A stretch of DNA of 64,000 nt from Phlebopus portentosus (Eukaryota; Basidiomycota; Agaricomycetes; Boletales; Boletinellaceae), in contig JAYXKI010000007.1 in NCBI GenBank assembly GCA_037892935.1, positions 1,426,001 to 1,490,000 of the forward strand, read 5' to 3'. Shown here one piece after another: positions 13,940-24,300 of this stretch. The stretch's first letter is position 1. The number at the start of each line of letters is the position of its first letter. The translations under genes and the position numbers were made by a program. Below the pieces are notes generated by a model that worked only from the letters and a program-made list of their open reading frames with translations, made no database searches and was not told the origin of the DNA.

Positions 13940-14468
13940 ATGGGCATCCTTCACGTATCTAAGGATGTTTTCTGAACATGCTCCGTTCCTTGCACACAAA
14001 GGATCTATTGACTTTGGAATCGGTGGGTAAAAAAGCTTAACATTACCGTAATTCCAAGCAGCTGATGCAAGCTATCCGTCTTCTTGTGACATGTTCTTAC
14101 TTGTGAAATGAAACAGATCTAGTTGGTTGTGGCTCCCCGAACTACAACGGCTTGTAGATATGGCATGCGCACCTGCTTTACCTTCATACATTGATATTAA
14201 CCAACTTGACCATACTGCGATCCGGTCGCTGGTCGTAACCGCTCTCTTCGACGCTTACACTGAAGATCTTCGCTACTCATCGCCTTCGGCAGCATCTAAA
14301 TTAAATGTCCCGGTAATTCGATTATTTCCCTTAAGCCCTAGAAAGCAGTGCGTGTTTACAGAGCAGTCCCATATCTCTATGATGGACTGTACTGCCTTAG
14401 CCATATCTGTTGGAGCCTGTGAACACCCATGCCATATCTTCCCGACTCGGATTCCGTTTCAGATATAA
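13940..14468 (+). pseudogene. F-box family gene D, truncated
   Basis: The ATG at 13940 aligns with the F-box exon of copy F (43247). A one-base shift in the F-box and a TGA stop in the conserved TCSYL motif inactivate it. The second exon remains recognisable (LPELQRLVDMACAPALPSYI), then the homology breaks off and the gene ends near 14468 without the rest of the family protein. It is a 5' fragment of the same type as copy F. Confidence 0.6.
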
Positions 14469-14655
14469 TGGGGTTGATAAAACATGGAAGCAACTACAGT
14501 ATATTTGGATCCGGGACATGTATGGTATATAGAAAGGTGTACAGATAATTGAGTCACTCTCAAGCGATTGTGAGGGTTCCCCGGTTATCTGGGATGTGAC
14601 CCGTTGATTTCTTCACTCCTCTAATATGGAAAATCATTCACTTAGCCGTGTTCCT

Positions 14656-14936
14656 TCATCGGAGTAAGAAATTTATCTTGTTATGAAAAGAAATAGATTT
14701 ATGCTCACATGTAGCATCAAATTCGGCTGCATAAAAGAATGCAATGTCGTCATGAAAGGATTGTTTCGCAGGCGCAGTGGCTTGTGAGCTAGTTGTACCT
14801 TGTGTGGATGGATGAGCGTGCATGAAAATTTGCAAGCAAAGAGAGGGCTACCTTGAGCGTCGCAGTAGCTCTGCAGACACGCAAGCATCAGAGTACCAGC
14901 GAGTAAAAGGTGCGTGAGTAGACGAACAGAGGACAT
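14656..14936 (-). CDS. Candidate small secreted protein
   Basis: ATG at 14936 is followed by a good signal peptide (MSSVRLLTHLLLAGTLMLAC then LQSYCDA). A 53-nt intron (14799-14851, donor GTAGCC, acceptor CACAAG) joins the exons in exact phase to give 75 residues with a mature part of about 47. Without the intron the frame also stays open for 87 residues, so the splice model is uncertain. There is no repeat or Kex2-site ladder as in known dikaritin RiPP precursors. It sits beside a UstYa-like gene, which is the only reason to consider a peptide precursor. No family recognised. Confidence 0.3.
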
Positions 14937-15220
14937 CGTGTTACTATTCAGCTGAGCCTATTTGCACTGAACGATGCAGGTCGCAGCACCTCTCATTTAT
15001 ATTGTTAACGGAGTAGGGACGAGGCGCGGCATCTCTCTCATGCTTTGCTATTTTTAAGGACGAGATCACTGATATCAGTACCGGTGGTTACAAGACGTCG
15101 TACTATTCTGGGGACCATACGTGTCCCGGTGTCCGATTATCACGAACATTTCTTTCGATACCGAGAACAAATGGAAGCTGATGGCAGCGTCAAAAAAAGT
15201 TGGCCGGGCCCAAACATCTC

Positions 15221-15814
15221 CTATCTGTGGTTTCGTATGGCTGTGTACAACGCCTCCCAATCTCTGCAAACGTGTGGAAACATGTGGTTGACGCTGTGCT
15301 GTTCGTCTAGGACTTCCTCGAGTGTCACGTCCGCGCGACACAAAATCAGTTCACGTAAGTAGTTGAAACAATTATGGAGGCGCTTGGGATCTTCTCCGAA
15401 GGATTGAGCGGCAACTGCATCGCGAATTAGACCAAGACATCGGAGCTCGTGGAGAACCGTAAGTTGAAATGTGCGGTTCTGGGGACCGAGCTCGACATGA
15501 TCATTGTCAGATGGAAATTGCGTCTCCCACTCTCGAGATCCGTCCGTAGCATAAATCTGGTAGTGCGTCGTATCCTCCGGCATGACAATAACATTTTCGA
15601 GTGCCAAAGGATAAACAGGAGGAAAGTCGTCTCCTATCCAACCTTCGCATCTATCAGTCAATTTTGACTTTTGAGAGATTGAATACTCACTATATTCTCG
15701 TACTTCAAGATGCCTTTTGGGTGCCGTTAAGATCAGGAGGGCGAAGCTCCACATTGCAAGCGCAAAAGACACGATCGCCCATGCGGACAACTCAACGTGA
15801 GGGGAAAACGCCAT
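15221..15814 (-). CDS. UstYa-like (DUF3328) protein with altered metal motifs
   Basis: Two exons (15814-15691 and 15642-15221) with a 48-nt intron give 181 residues. There is one N-terminal membrane segment (about 11-30), then the basidiomycete UstYa-type signature DDFPPVYP. UstYa family enzymes are oxidases that cyclise or modify peptides in fungal RiPP and related pathways and use two HxxHC motifs. Here the corresponding sites read HELRC (105-109) and RLHNC (129-133), so the usual histidines are partly lost. The rest (NYLRELILC, CRDWEAL) is well preserved. The intron lies at exactly the same position as in the second UstYa-like gene at 18782. The uninterrupted frame is also open, so splicing is inferred from that shared position. 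It may be a non-catalytic partner of the other copy. Confidence 0.8.
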   Translation of the reverse strand: MAFSPHVELSAWAIVSFALAMWSFALLILTAPKRHLEVREYSEYSISQKSKLTDRCEGWIGDDFPPVYPLALENVIVMPEDTTHYQIYATDGSREWETQFPSDNDHVELGPQNRTFQLTVLHELRCLGLIRDAVAAQSFGEDPKRLHNCFNYLRELILCRADVTLEEVLDEQHSVNHMFPHVCRDWEALYTAIRNHR

Positions 15815-16302
15815 GATGGCAAAAGCAAAGCCTGGCTATCGTGGATGGTGATGCGGAGAAGCAATTGTCATTATCCCCAGAACTTTAGATCGTCTTAAGT
15901 TTTCGACGCCGTCTGATCTGCTTTTTCGCATTGTGAAAAGGTTTTTTTTTTCATGACAGAGACAGAAGAAGGCAACGATCCACCATCGGGGGATGCCTTC
16001 ACACGGTCCCTGCGGCACATGCCGCACCGCAGTTGCCGTTCGTTCATCACATCAAACCAAATATCGTCACCGCCACCGCCATGATCCCACCGCTCGATGG
16101 TTTAGAAACCGGAACTCAAACTGACACCAAAAATTGAAACCATCTTTTGATTTTGTTGACAAGGATGGTCACATGACCACGATTCCCTCTGTCTGCATCC
16201 GCGTTTACTCGAGTCACTAACCACCGGTACTGGTAGTAGTACGACGACTAGTCTCGATAGCAGGACTTCTCAAGGGTATACTTTGGTTGTGGCTTTTCAT
16301 CC

Positions 16303-18241
16303 ATGCCCAACAAAGCGTCTCATGACTCTGTGCGACCCAGGCCTGAGCCCGCGTCCTATAAGACTCGCATAGGTCTATTTGCCGTTGCAGCTATCCTTGC
16401 AGCCGCTTATCTGGTTTACAACGAAACCCTGGGTCGATTCTCGTATTTCGACAGGCCTCAGTCTGTAAAGCAGTGCCGTGCACCACTCCCACAGTTCATT
16501 GTCAAGAACCCGCCTCCAGTCGATCATCCTGCATTTCAATCAGCCGCGAGCAGTCTCAATAGAGCATTAGACGCATGGATGAGTAGAGGCGAAATTGACA
16601 GCATCGCAGTTTCGGTCGTCACTTCAGATACGATTATCTACGAAGGTTATTGGGGCGTACTACGTGCGAACGAGACCGATGAAAGCAAACGCGGGACCGT
16701 TAATCGACATTCTGTCTACCGCTTAGCATCCATCTCAAAGCTGTTTACTGCGATGGAAACGCTAATACTGCGCGATAGAGGCGTGTTCAATCTGTGAGTA
16801 TTGGCTATTTCAACGTCGGTCACGGCTCACAGCTTGGGACAGAGACGATTCAATTACTTCTATATTTCCCGACCTCTCTTACACTCCAAGTGACGATCCG
16901 ATGACTTTGCGCCAACTGCTCAGTCATATGTCTGGTCTGGGTAGAGATTGGCCTCCAGGAAGCGCACGTGGTGTATGGCCCGAGTCTCTTAACGGCTCTG
17001 GTCCTCCTGGGTATAATGGTCTTCCTTTCCCCGATCATGAAGAGTTTATGAAGGGCATATCCGAGAATCATCTCGTCTCGCCTCCATATACATTTCCTTC
17101 TTATTCGAACACGGGGTACTCTTTGTTAGGCTTAGCAAACGTAGCTGCTAACAAAGCCATCGAGGGAGAGCAAGCTCCGAAAACGCATGCAGATCTCCTG
17201 AATCGTGATATTTTCACACCTCTTGGTCTTAATGCAACCTCCTTCGCAGTGAATGAAGCGAATAAAGCTCATGTGGCCGTAGCATCTGTTGAGTCTTACG
17301 AGACCGTAAGCCTTCTCATTATTCAATACTAGGCGACTTTTTGAAAACATATGTGGGTTTTCCAGGACATAGACTTCGGCGACGCAACAAATCCAGCTGG
17401 CGGTCAAATGAGCTCAATGGCGGACTTAGTGAAGACCCTACAAACGCTGATTGACCCGAGCCGCCCTGGTGCACTTATACGACCATATACGATCAGAGAA
17501 TGGATGAGGCCGATGCATTCTTGGTGGGACGACTATTCCGAGGTCGGAGGCCTTTGGGAGATTTCTCGATTTGCGGACTCCAATCGAAGGACAGTGAAAA
17601 TGTATCAGAAATGTATGTCCCGGTTCTCGTTGCAGCAGTTGATGCTCAACACTTGACAGCGGGCGAGTTGGCCGGCCATCATACTGTGGTTACGATTAAC
17701 CCTTCCAGCTCCTTCGGAGTCATAATACTGACTACTGGCCCGAGCATGCAGACGATACAGCTGAACGAGCTTGTCTTCTCTCATTTTCAACCTGCCTTCG
17801 ATGCCATAGCAGAGGAGCTCACGCGACAGAACCTTGTGGGCAAGTGGGTGTCTTCGGACAGGCACTGTGAAGTTTCCATCGTCATAGACTCTGCTTCTCT
17901 CTTCATCTCGCGGTATATGATTAACGGTACAGATGTTCTTAAGACCATTCAACCAGACGGAGTTTCCCGGAGGGCGGCACTGTGGTCCACAGGTGGCAAT
18001 GAATTCCGGTGCGTGACCGTCTGTTAATGTTGGTTGGTATCTCCCAGGAGGACTGGTACTTATTTTGCCCCATAGTCTAGCAGTATCCTTACCAGGTACT
18101 GGTTGCCTATACGAATGGGTGGCTCTTGACCAGTATGCCTACGATCGTGGGTATGCAACAAACTTGATACGGATCGAAGGCAAAGGACCCGAGTCGAAGC
18201 TCCAGCTTCCGGCTATTGGAATCGAGTTGTTCCGCCTCTAA
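16303..18241 (+). CDS. Beta-lactamase/transpeptidase-like serine hydrolase, membrane-anchored
   Basis: Five exons (16303-16793, 16843-17305, 17366-17612, 17660-18008, 18076-18241) join in exact phase to 571 residues. A single membrane segment (about 22-40) precedes the catalytic domain. The nucleophile motif SxxK is SISK at 143-146, and the second motif YSN is at 251-253 (FPSYSNTGYSLLGL). The third region is spread across the exon 3/4 junction (MYQKSGELAGHH). A C-terminal beta-rich extension follows, as in many basidiomycete members. The family (class C beta-lactamase, LACTB and EstB types) includes esterases, transacylases and enzymes of secondary metabolism, and the substrate is unknown. 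It lies between the two UstYa-like genes, which suggests a shared metabolic function but does not prove it. Confidence 0.85.
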
Positions 18242-18781
18242 TCCTGTTGTTTGTCCCACCGGTGTTATGTATGGCATCCTAGGCCCGATAAAAAGTGCCT
18301 CGGATTTTTTTTTTGTTGAACCTGAAACAGTCTCTTCCGAGAAGGAATACGCGCTTGATTCTTCCCACGATCTGCATCCTGAGACCGTACATTTCTTTGA
18401 GAGACGTGTGCTGGAGGTGATCGCGATCACTGCTTATGATGAGGGTTTGATAGTGTGTAACATAGATCGCATTTAGTACTTCCTACCTATGGGAAATATG
18501 CTCCGTTTTCTGCGAAGCTGTGACATCAAATCAACTTTCATTCATCATTTTCCACGACGCCGGAGTCTTACATCCAGGAATGCTGATTGCTTATTTCTCT
18601 GGATACACAGAATCGCGTTTATTTTGATTGTACCACATCGTTAGAACTCGAATTTGATTCAATTTATACTTGGCACAATGATTCTATTTGTTCCGTAAAA
18701 TGCTCCAAGCTGACATTCTGGAGTAATAGGTACGAGAAACTTGTCTTTACCTTCTATCCAGTCCCTTCAAAGCAGATATTG

Positions 18782-19427
18782 ATGTCGTCCATGTCCACTC
18801 GTACAACATTGTTGAGGCTCGCGGTTGCGCTTTCGGCTCTCTTCAATGCTCTGCTCACCATAAGATTGCTTAGGCGGACCGCATCTCAAAAGACATCCTA
18901 CTGTACGTATTTCACGCACGAATAAATTCATTGCGTACTTACGATAAATAGCATACATCGATGACGATTTCCCGCCTGTATTGGACGTCCCGGGGATCGA
19001 CTCTGCCCTCGAACTTATCATACAGCCGACCGTGCATTATCAATTGAACGGCTTTCTAGCAGATCAGGAGTGGGGAATGCTCCTGCCCGAGCCCGCAGTT
19101 CTAGTCCGTCTCGGACCCCACTATCGACCTTTCGCCATTTCTATGCTACACTCGCTCCATTGTCTAGACAAGCTGCGAAACAGTATTCAAGAAGCGCCGC
19201 GGACTCGAATCGGTCGCATACATGTCGAGCATTGCGCCGATTATATACGCGAATCTATTCTTTGCGCTGCAGATACTACTTTGGAGCCAGCATGGAAGGG
19301 AGAGATAGAAACTGATGATTCACAGGCAGTAACTCGAAAATGCAGGGACTGGACAGCAGTTTACGAAGAGATACGAAGGAACCACGACCAATTTGTGAAA
19401 GCTTCAGTCGCAGTGCCCTATCATTGA
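18782..19427 (+). CDS. UstYa-like (DUF3328) oxidase with both HxxHC motifs
   Basis: Two exons (18782-18902, 18952-19427) give 198 residues. The N-terminus has one membrane segment (about 9-30) and then the DDDFPPV signature. Both metal-binding motifs are intact: HSLHC at 107-111 and HVEHC at 131-135, followed by ADYIRESILCAADTTLEP and the C-terminal CRDW motif. Members of the family (UstYa/UstYb, AsaR/CctR-like and others) catalyse oxidative cyclisation, hydroxylation or halogenation during peptide natural-product biosynthesis and often act in pairs. With the altered copy at 15221 it could form such a pair. No precursor peptide, P450 or peptidase is evident nearby, so the pathway is unknown. 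Confidence 0.85.
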
Positions 19428-19573
19428 AAGCATGTCTTGCTCAGCGTAGCTCGTCCTATACGTATAGGAAAATTGATGTATAATAAATGCATTTAGTCAA
19501 ATAATACCCGTGCCTGCCGCCTGGCTTGTAACAATCAACCGCATAGACAAAATGACTAGGACGGAGTCCGATG

Positions 19574-20686
19574 TTACACCGTTTGTAATTCCTCTTCCTT
19601 AGCCAGAAGCGTCGATCGTGACTGCTTAAGCCCCTTCCCTTCTGCCTGAGTGCTTGAACCTATGGAGGTGTCAGGAGGCTTCTCGAAAGGCGCAAAAACG
19701 ATATGCGACATGGCTGTCTCAATCGTGGCCTTCGTCGTGAAGGATTTTCCCTTGGCAATCCTCAGGATAATGAGGTTAGGAACTATAACCTGTCGCATAT
19801 ATGAGTACTCAGAGCCCAAACACCCGCTAAACACGTACTTGTATGTTTCCAGTCATTGGGAAGAAGGTATTCTCCGTCGCACTGTTTGTTAAAAATGTGA
19901 CGAGCACGATCAACTCGAATGCAGCGTACAGAGCTGCACTCTCAATCGAAATCGACAGTATGGACATGTACACTTGACCATGACCATTCCCGAGTGCCTT
20001 GCGGACTCTAGACCGATACCAAAGGAGACGTGTAGCAATTAGAATTGTAACGATCGCGTTGAGAGCCAACGACAGACTCCAATTCGCAGTGCCGAAGACT
20101 TGGACGAGATGCGAACTGTAGCTGGCTCCTGGATTCGCGGTAAATATTAAGAGCGTAATAGACGTGGCAACGGAGCCCAAGTATACAAGTATCGGGACGA
20201 ACAAAATTACAATCTGAAAGTCGCCAGACCATACAATGAAGCACCTGTACAACTGTTACCACGCAATGAGAAATTAATTCCATGTAAACAGAAGGGAGAA
20301 CGTACAAGATACGCGTCGGTGAGCCAAGTATTGATGGAATAGGCCGAATCAACCACGACCTGCGGCCAGACAGATAGCAAGTCCGGGGTAGTCGGATCGT
20401 CTATAAGCTGCTTCTGTGCATAGTTCAAAGCAACTCCCATGTATACAGTTGTAATGCAGAGTAGAGTTACGGTATAGCCGAGTAAGATCCTCCGACCACT
20501 CCGTGCCAAATGGTAGATGTTGCATAGAGCAAGACAGAGGTATGCACCTGCACGTCTCACATGAGCACGAGCATCCTTTTGCAAGTCTACCAGCCTAAAA
20601 TACGAACCGTACAACATGGAAGCCATAACTGTCCCAACAAATGAGTCATCTTGGAGAGCCTGGAAGGCGGGACTGAGACCAGACAT
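19574..20686 (-). CDS. Seven-transmembrane basidiomycete membrane protein
   Basis: Four exons (20686-20608, 20547-20306, 20252-19839, 19789-19574) join in exact phase to 316 residues. The start is the ATG at 20686 (MSGLSPAFQALQDDSFVG); an ATG 45 bases upstream is less typical. The protein shows about seven hydrophobic helices and the landmarks of a large basidiomycete-specific 7TM family: DDSFVGTVMASMLYG near the N-terminus, DAYLLYRCFIVW in the middle, and VPNLIILRIAKGKSF before a hydrophilic Ser/Thr-rich tail. I know of no established biochemical function. It is sometimes compared with receptors, but no G-protein signature is visible here. Confidence 0.8.
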
Positions 20687-21029
20687 CGTTGTGGTGGGAC
20701 CAGCAAACTCAGGGGCTAATCGATGATACATATAAGATAAAGTAATATTAATGGCTTGCGTTGTCCGCGGGACTACCAGCTAAAAATATATATCAATCAC
20801 ACACGCGGACGACAGTTTTGTGTTTTTGATCTGGATCACGACTGGCAAAAGATCCTGTTCTCTTCTCTTCAAGTGTGTCAGTCTCCTGAGAATATCAGTG
20901 TCACGGAGAAAGTAGTTGACCGGTGACATACAAATTGCATGAGACGGATGATATCGAAGTTGTAAGACCACGCTCACAAGTTACAAGATTGCCTGATCCC
21001 TCGTGTCTCGTCACTTGCACAATTGGGCC

Positions 21030-21899
21030 ATGGACTATACGCTCATTCCGACCGATACAGAAGAAACTCAAGAAGGACGGTCGCGACGAGCGCTTGGAGC
21101 AGACTCTTGGCGAATAAGTTGGAGTTTCTACGCAGCCATCGTTGGTATTATCATCACGACAGCCAACCTCACCTTCCTTAATGTCCGAATAAGCTATTCT
21201 CCCCGTCATTCTCCACCTGTCACTCGTTGGGGTTCTACGTATATCGGTCTTAACCAGCTCATTCGGAACGAATCCTCAGTGGATTGGCCGCGCAGCAGAT
21301 ATGGTTTTCCAGACTACCTCGGGATTATAGATGCCAGGATACCCGAGAAAATACAGCCAAGCTCCCATCGTGTTCTATTAGATTCAACGGTAAGAAACTC
21401 TTGCATACAAACCATTGAGTATAGGTTATGACTGACTGTAACAAAGCATCAAACGTTCGCACACTTCACCGTCCGCGACTTCGGACTGCAGAGCTGCGCT
21501 CTATCGTCATTTTTCCCGGATCGAAGCCACCCTGACAATCAGAATTCCACGAATGGCCGGGGCGCGGAGCTTAATATTTGGCTACTGAATAACCGAGACT
21601 CAGAGAGGAATCTGAATTGGCCTATAAAATGGAACAGAACGCCGTCAAGGAGCAAATTTCTCGGGACTTTGAACACTAACCGTACACACGACGAGACGCC
21701 CTTTTTTCATTGCCCGTCGGGTTCCGCGCAATTGTTTGCAATAGAATGTCGGACCGAGAGCTGCGCGCTGGATTTCCGGCAAGTGAGGTCGTCTGGCGCA
21801 AAATTGGGTAAGTCTGTACAAAGCACCTTTCCTCGTTCATAAGATAAAACAAGTTATACCTTAGGCTTCTGGATGCTCCAGAGTGAGGTCAAAACCTAA
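21030..21899 (+). CDS. Single-pass membrane protein of a basidiomycete family (But2-like annotation)
   Basis: Three exons (21030-21389, 21447-21807, 21865-21899) with two 57-nt introns give 251 residues in exact phase. ATG at 21030 starts a cytosolic segment, then a membrane helix (about 38-56), then an ectodomain with several N-x-S/T sites. The ectodomain carries the recurrent family pattern HFTVRDFGLQSCALSSF, LNIWLLN, FHCPSGSAQLFAIECR and C-terminal GFWMLQS. As I recall, close relatives in Agaricomycetes are annotated as ubiquitin-binding But2 C-terminal-like, but no function is established. The end is 330 bases from the retrotransposon insertion at 22233. Confidence 0.7.
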
Positions 21900-22395
21900 T
21901 CTAGGACTGAGTCATTCATATTCTGCATACCTCACTTTCGTCATGCGCTGTGCACACCTTTCTCGGCTGAGGCGAGTACGGGAAGAGGCATTGTTACATA
22001 AAGTTCATGGGAACCATCCTCACATGAAATCTAGAAACATATCGCAGTATACGATCAGACGACGTTGAAGAGATTCTAGTGCTGAATATCAGAACAAAAG
22101 AGCAGGACAATTGAGGTGGGAAGCAGATTCCGACCAGCCGGGGATTGCCGCTTGATATCGTAATGGAATAGGAACTCACTAATTATGTAACTTCAGATTA
22201 GAAATATTCATACAGGCAAATACCGGTCCTTTATGTTAGAATCAGAGTAAGAAGAGTAATATATGGCTTACTACTGAAGCAAGTGTCTCACACTGCTGAT
22301 TGATAAGCGATGTCAAAGAATCAGGCAAGGACAAGTATCAGACTAGTGTTTGTATGAGAGAAAGCTCCAACTCGCTTGAGGGGCGTTTGGAGAGA

Positions 22396-22441
22396 TGAAT
22401 TGAACTGCTACTCAGGATGGCTCGTTTGGCCTCCTTTTATA
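22396..22441 (-). promoter_or_regulatory. Core promoter and predicted start of retrotransposon RNA (3' LTR copy)
   Basis: Read on the minus strand, TATAAAAG (22441-22434) is followed 35 nt downstream by AGTTCAATTCA (22406-22396). The latter is exactly complementary to the sequence next to the 5' LTR, as expected for the RNA 5' end of a self-priming element. The matching promoter in the 5' LTR is TATAAAAG at 40153-40146 and AGTTCAATTCA at 40118-40108; that copy would drive the genomic RNA. Confidence 0.65.
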
Positions 22442-22941
22442 CTCTACAGGTGTGGCTATGCTGGGCTACTACTATAACTATCTACCTCAGTCTTTCTACT
22501 GACCATGTATACCTTCCAGCGCCTTCTACAAGGTGCTCCACTTGCTCCACCCTTTCCTTGTCAATTCCGTGCATTCCTTGTCAATTCCGATCGTACTGTA
22601 TGTTCTAGTTCGTTCTACTAGTTTCTTGCTGTGTACTTCAACGTCTGAGCTCTACTGTTATGGTCTAATGACTCTAGCACTTTCTGGTGCATACTTACTA
22701 TCCTCAGCTACTCTGCTGGCGTCTATACTGGTTCTGAGCTCCACTGATTTATTCTCTACTGTTCTATGGCCTTCTCTCCTTGGAGTTAGGACTTATGTTC
22801 TTCTTCCGACTCGGATGGCTGACTGATGCTGCTACTTTGCCTGAGCTAGTTATAAAAGCTTTCCTCCCGTCTACTACTCCTATGGATGCGTACACATCGC
22901 TTCCCTTCTTATCATCTTCCTGATTAGATTAACTTTCCTTA

Positions 22942-23682
22942 TCAGTGATCGTCGATCTCCATGGCTTCCGAGGTTCGGTGCCTGTGGGGTACTACATCTT
23001 CTTCTGGAAGTCCTGGGGTTTTTCCCACCGGCGTTCTATCATCTACCGGAAAGCTTCTCTTGTGGAGATATGTCGTCATTCTTGTGAACCCTTCTTCCGG
23101 TGGCATTGGAATCTTAATTGGACCAATCACGAACTTGATCCTATGTTCTATTGATATCTCTGTGACTCGTTCGTCCATAACTGATACTCCTTCTGCATCG
23201 ATGAGTCTAATGAATTCTTTAACTCTAGTTATCGTATTTTCTGCTATACGTCTTACTATTTCATTAGCTCCCCTTCTGTATGGTATGTCAATATTAATAT
23301 GAATAAATTGACATTCTTCTTTATGCTTCCGCTTTGGGAATTTAATCTGTACTCCTGCGTTCATTAGGTAGTCTCGTTCGTCATGTGAGAATACTGCTAC
23401 CATATGTTCAAATGTCACATAATTTGTATTAGGCTGTTGTATGCCTTCTTGAGTAACGTATCCTGGAAATACTCTATGTGTCCCTCGTATATCGAAGTTC
23501 ATTGCTAACACCTCTGTCATCAGGAGCGATGAGATTATTGTACAATAAATGTCCCATCCTATCTGCTGTGCTTGTTTGCATTTCTCGCAGTCATCCTTGA
23601 CTTCTGGCCATTGACTGGCTCGTCCTTGGTTAACTATTCTCTTTAATGTAGTTTCCAGCGTTCTCGCTTGTCGTGTGAACAT
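22942..23682 (-). CDS. U3-encoded 246-residue accessory protein (3' LTR copy)
   Basis: An intact ATG-to-TGA frame lies wholly in the U3 part of the LTR. It would therefore be present at the 3' end of the genomic RNA. The protein is hydrophilic and mixed alpha/beta in look, with an N-terminal basic region, a CEKCKQ pair of cysteines near residue 33, a basic segment (KFPKRKHKEECQF) in the middle, and an acidic/basic C-terminus. No membrane segment or known domain is recognised. The same ORF is identical in the 5' LTR (40654-41394). Just upstream in U3, TTGCTTTAG could be a splice acceptor, after which the first ATG is the ORF start. The position is like that of MMTV sag or HIV nef ORFs, which overlap U3, but there is no sequence similarity I can point to. 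Confidence 0.7.
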   Translation of the reverse strand: MFTRQARTLETTLKRIVNQGRASQWPEVKDDCEKCKQAQQIGWDIYCTIISSLLMTEVLAMNFDIRGTHRVFPGYVTQEGIQQPNTNYVTFEHMVAVFSHDERDYLMNAGVQIKFPKRKHKEECQFIHINIDIPYRRGANEIVRRIAENTITRVKEFIRLIDAEGVSVMDERVTEISIEHRIKFVIGPIKIPMPPEEGFTRMTTYLHKRSFPVDDRTPVGKTPGLPEEDVVPHRHRTSEAMEIDDH

Positions 23683-23738
23683 CTTGGTTATATGCTGTCA
23701 CGTGCACGCTATACTGCTGACTAAAGCAATTTCTAACA

Positions 23739-23746
23739 TTCCCCTT
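23739..23746 (-). other. Polypurine tract
   Basis: On the element's sense strand AAGGGGAA directly abuts the 3' LTR start TGTTAG. This is the expected place for the plus-strand primer of reverse transcription. Confidence 0.75.
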
Positions 23747-23888
23747 ACTAGGATGAAAATCGGACTAAAAGGAGAATTTTCTTCTATTTTGCTTTAGTTT
23801 AGTAAGATTCTTGATTTTTAAATCTTATTTCTCAAGTTTTCAATTTCAGAGAAAGATTTAAATTTTATTGACAAATTTTCATCGCGCA

Positions 23889-24157
23889 TTAAATAGCCTG
23901 ACCACCTCTAAAATAGATGGGTGATGGCGGTCTAATTTCTTCCCTTCGCCCCGCTCTTATTACTTCTAAATTGACTTCGACATCGGTATCGGTCATCGGC
24001 GTCGTCTAATGAGAATTATTTAATAAATTTCTGCTTTAATTAAAATAAAACTCACTGTTTTTCTGTACTTGAAGTACAGGAATAAGCCTAAATTTGCAAA
24101 GGCTATGATGGCAGCGGCAGCGATGATGAGGAAAGCGGTATCGACGGTAGCGAACAT
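23889..24157 (-). CDS. Spliced single-pass membrane microprotein of the retrotransposon
   Basis: Exon 1 (24157-24056) and exon 2 (24005-23889) are joined by a 50-nt GT-AG intron (donor GTGAGT, acceptor ATTAG) in exact phase to give 72 residues. Without splicing the frame stops after 11 more codons. Residues about 7-30 are a hydrophobic Ala/Ile/Leu-rich helix, followed by a basic stop-transfer (KYRK) and a polar tail ending in SPIYFRGGQAI. The frame extends upstream to an ATG at 24241. However, a strong acceptor-like CTCCTTTCTTAG lies between the two ATGs, so I favour the ATG at 24157 in spliced RNA. No family is recognised. It is located between pol and the 3' LTR, the usual site of env or accessory genes in retroviruses. 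Confidence 0.6.
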
Positions 24158-24300
24158 GATAAGAATTGCTTGATGTTTATGACGTGCGAGTAAGGTTTGA
24201 TGATGGTAGTAACTAAGAAAGGAGCGGCATCGCCGCGACATGCTACTTATGTCTCGTGAGCATGGGAATTTATTCCTTAGTATGTTTATGACGTACTTAT

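Larger units (their letters stand above)
22234..23738 (-). repeat. 3' LTR of the outer retrotransposon
   Basis: It is identical, as far as I can read, to the copy at 39946-41450. From the predicted RNA start at 22406, the U3 part is 22407-23738 and R-U5 is 22234-22406. U3 holds the 246-codon ORF. A second TATAAAAG box lies on the plus strand at about 22851, so the LTR could also promote antisense transcription. The length is large for a Ty3-type LTR. Confidence 0.92.

Noticed and set aside
14500..22200. Search for a repeat-containing RiPP precursor with Kex2 sites near the UstYa-like genes
   Set aside because: No ladder of repeated cores with KR sites was found; only a non-repetitive signal-peptide ORF at 14656-14936.
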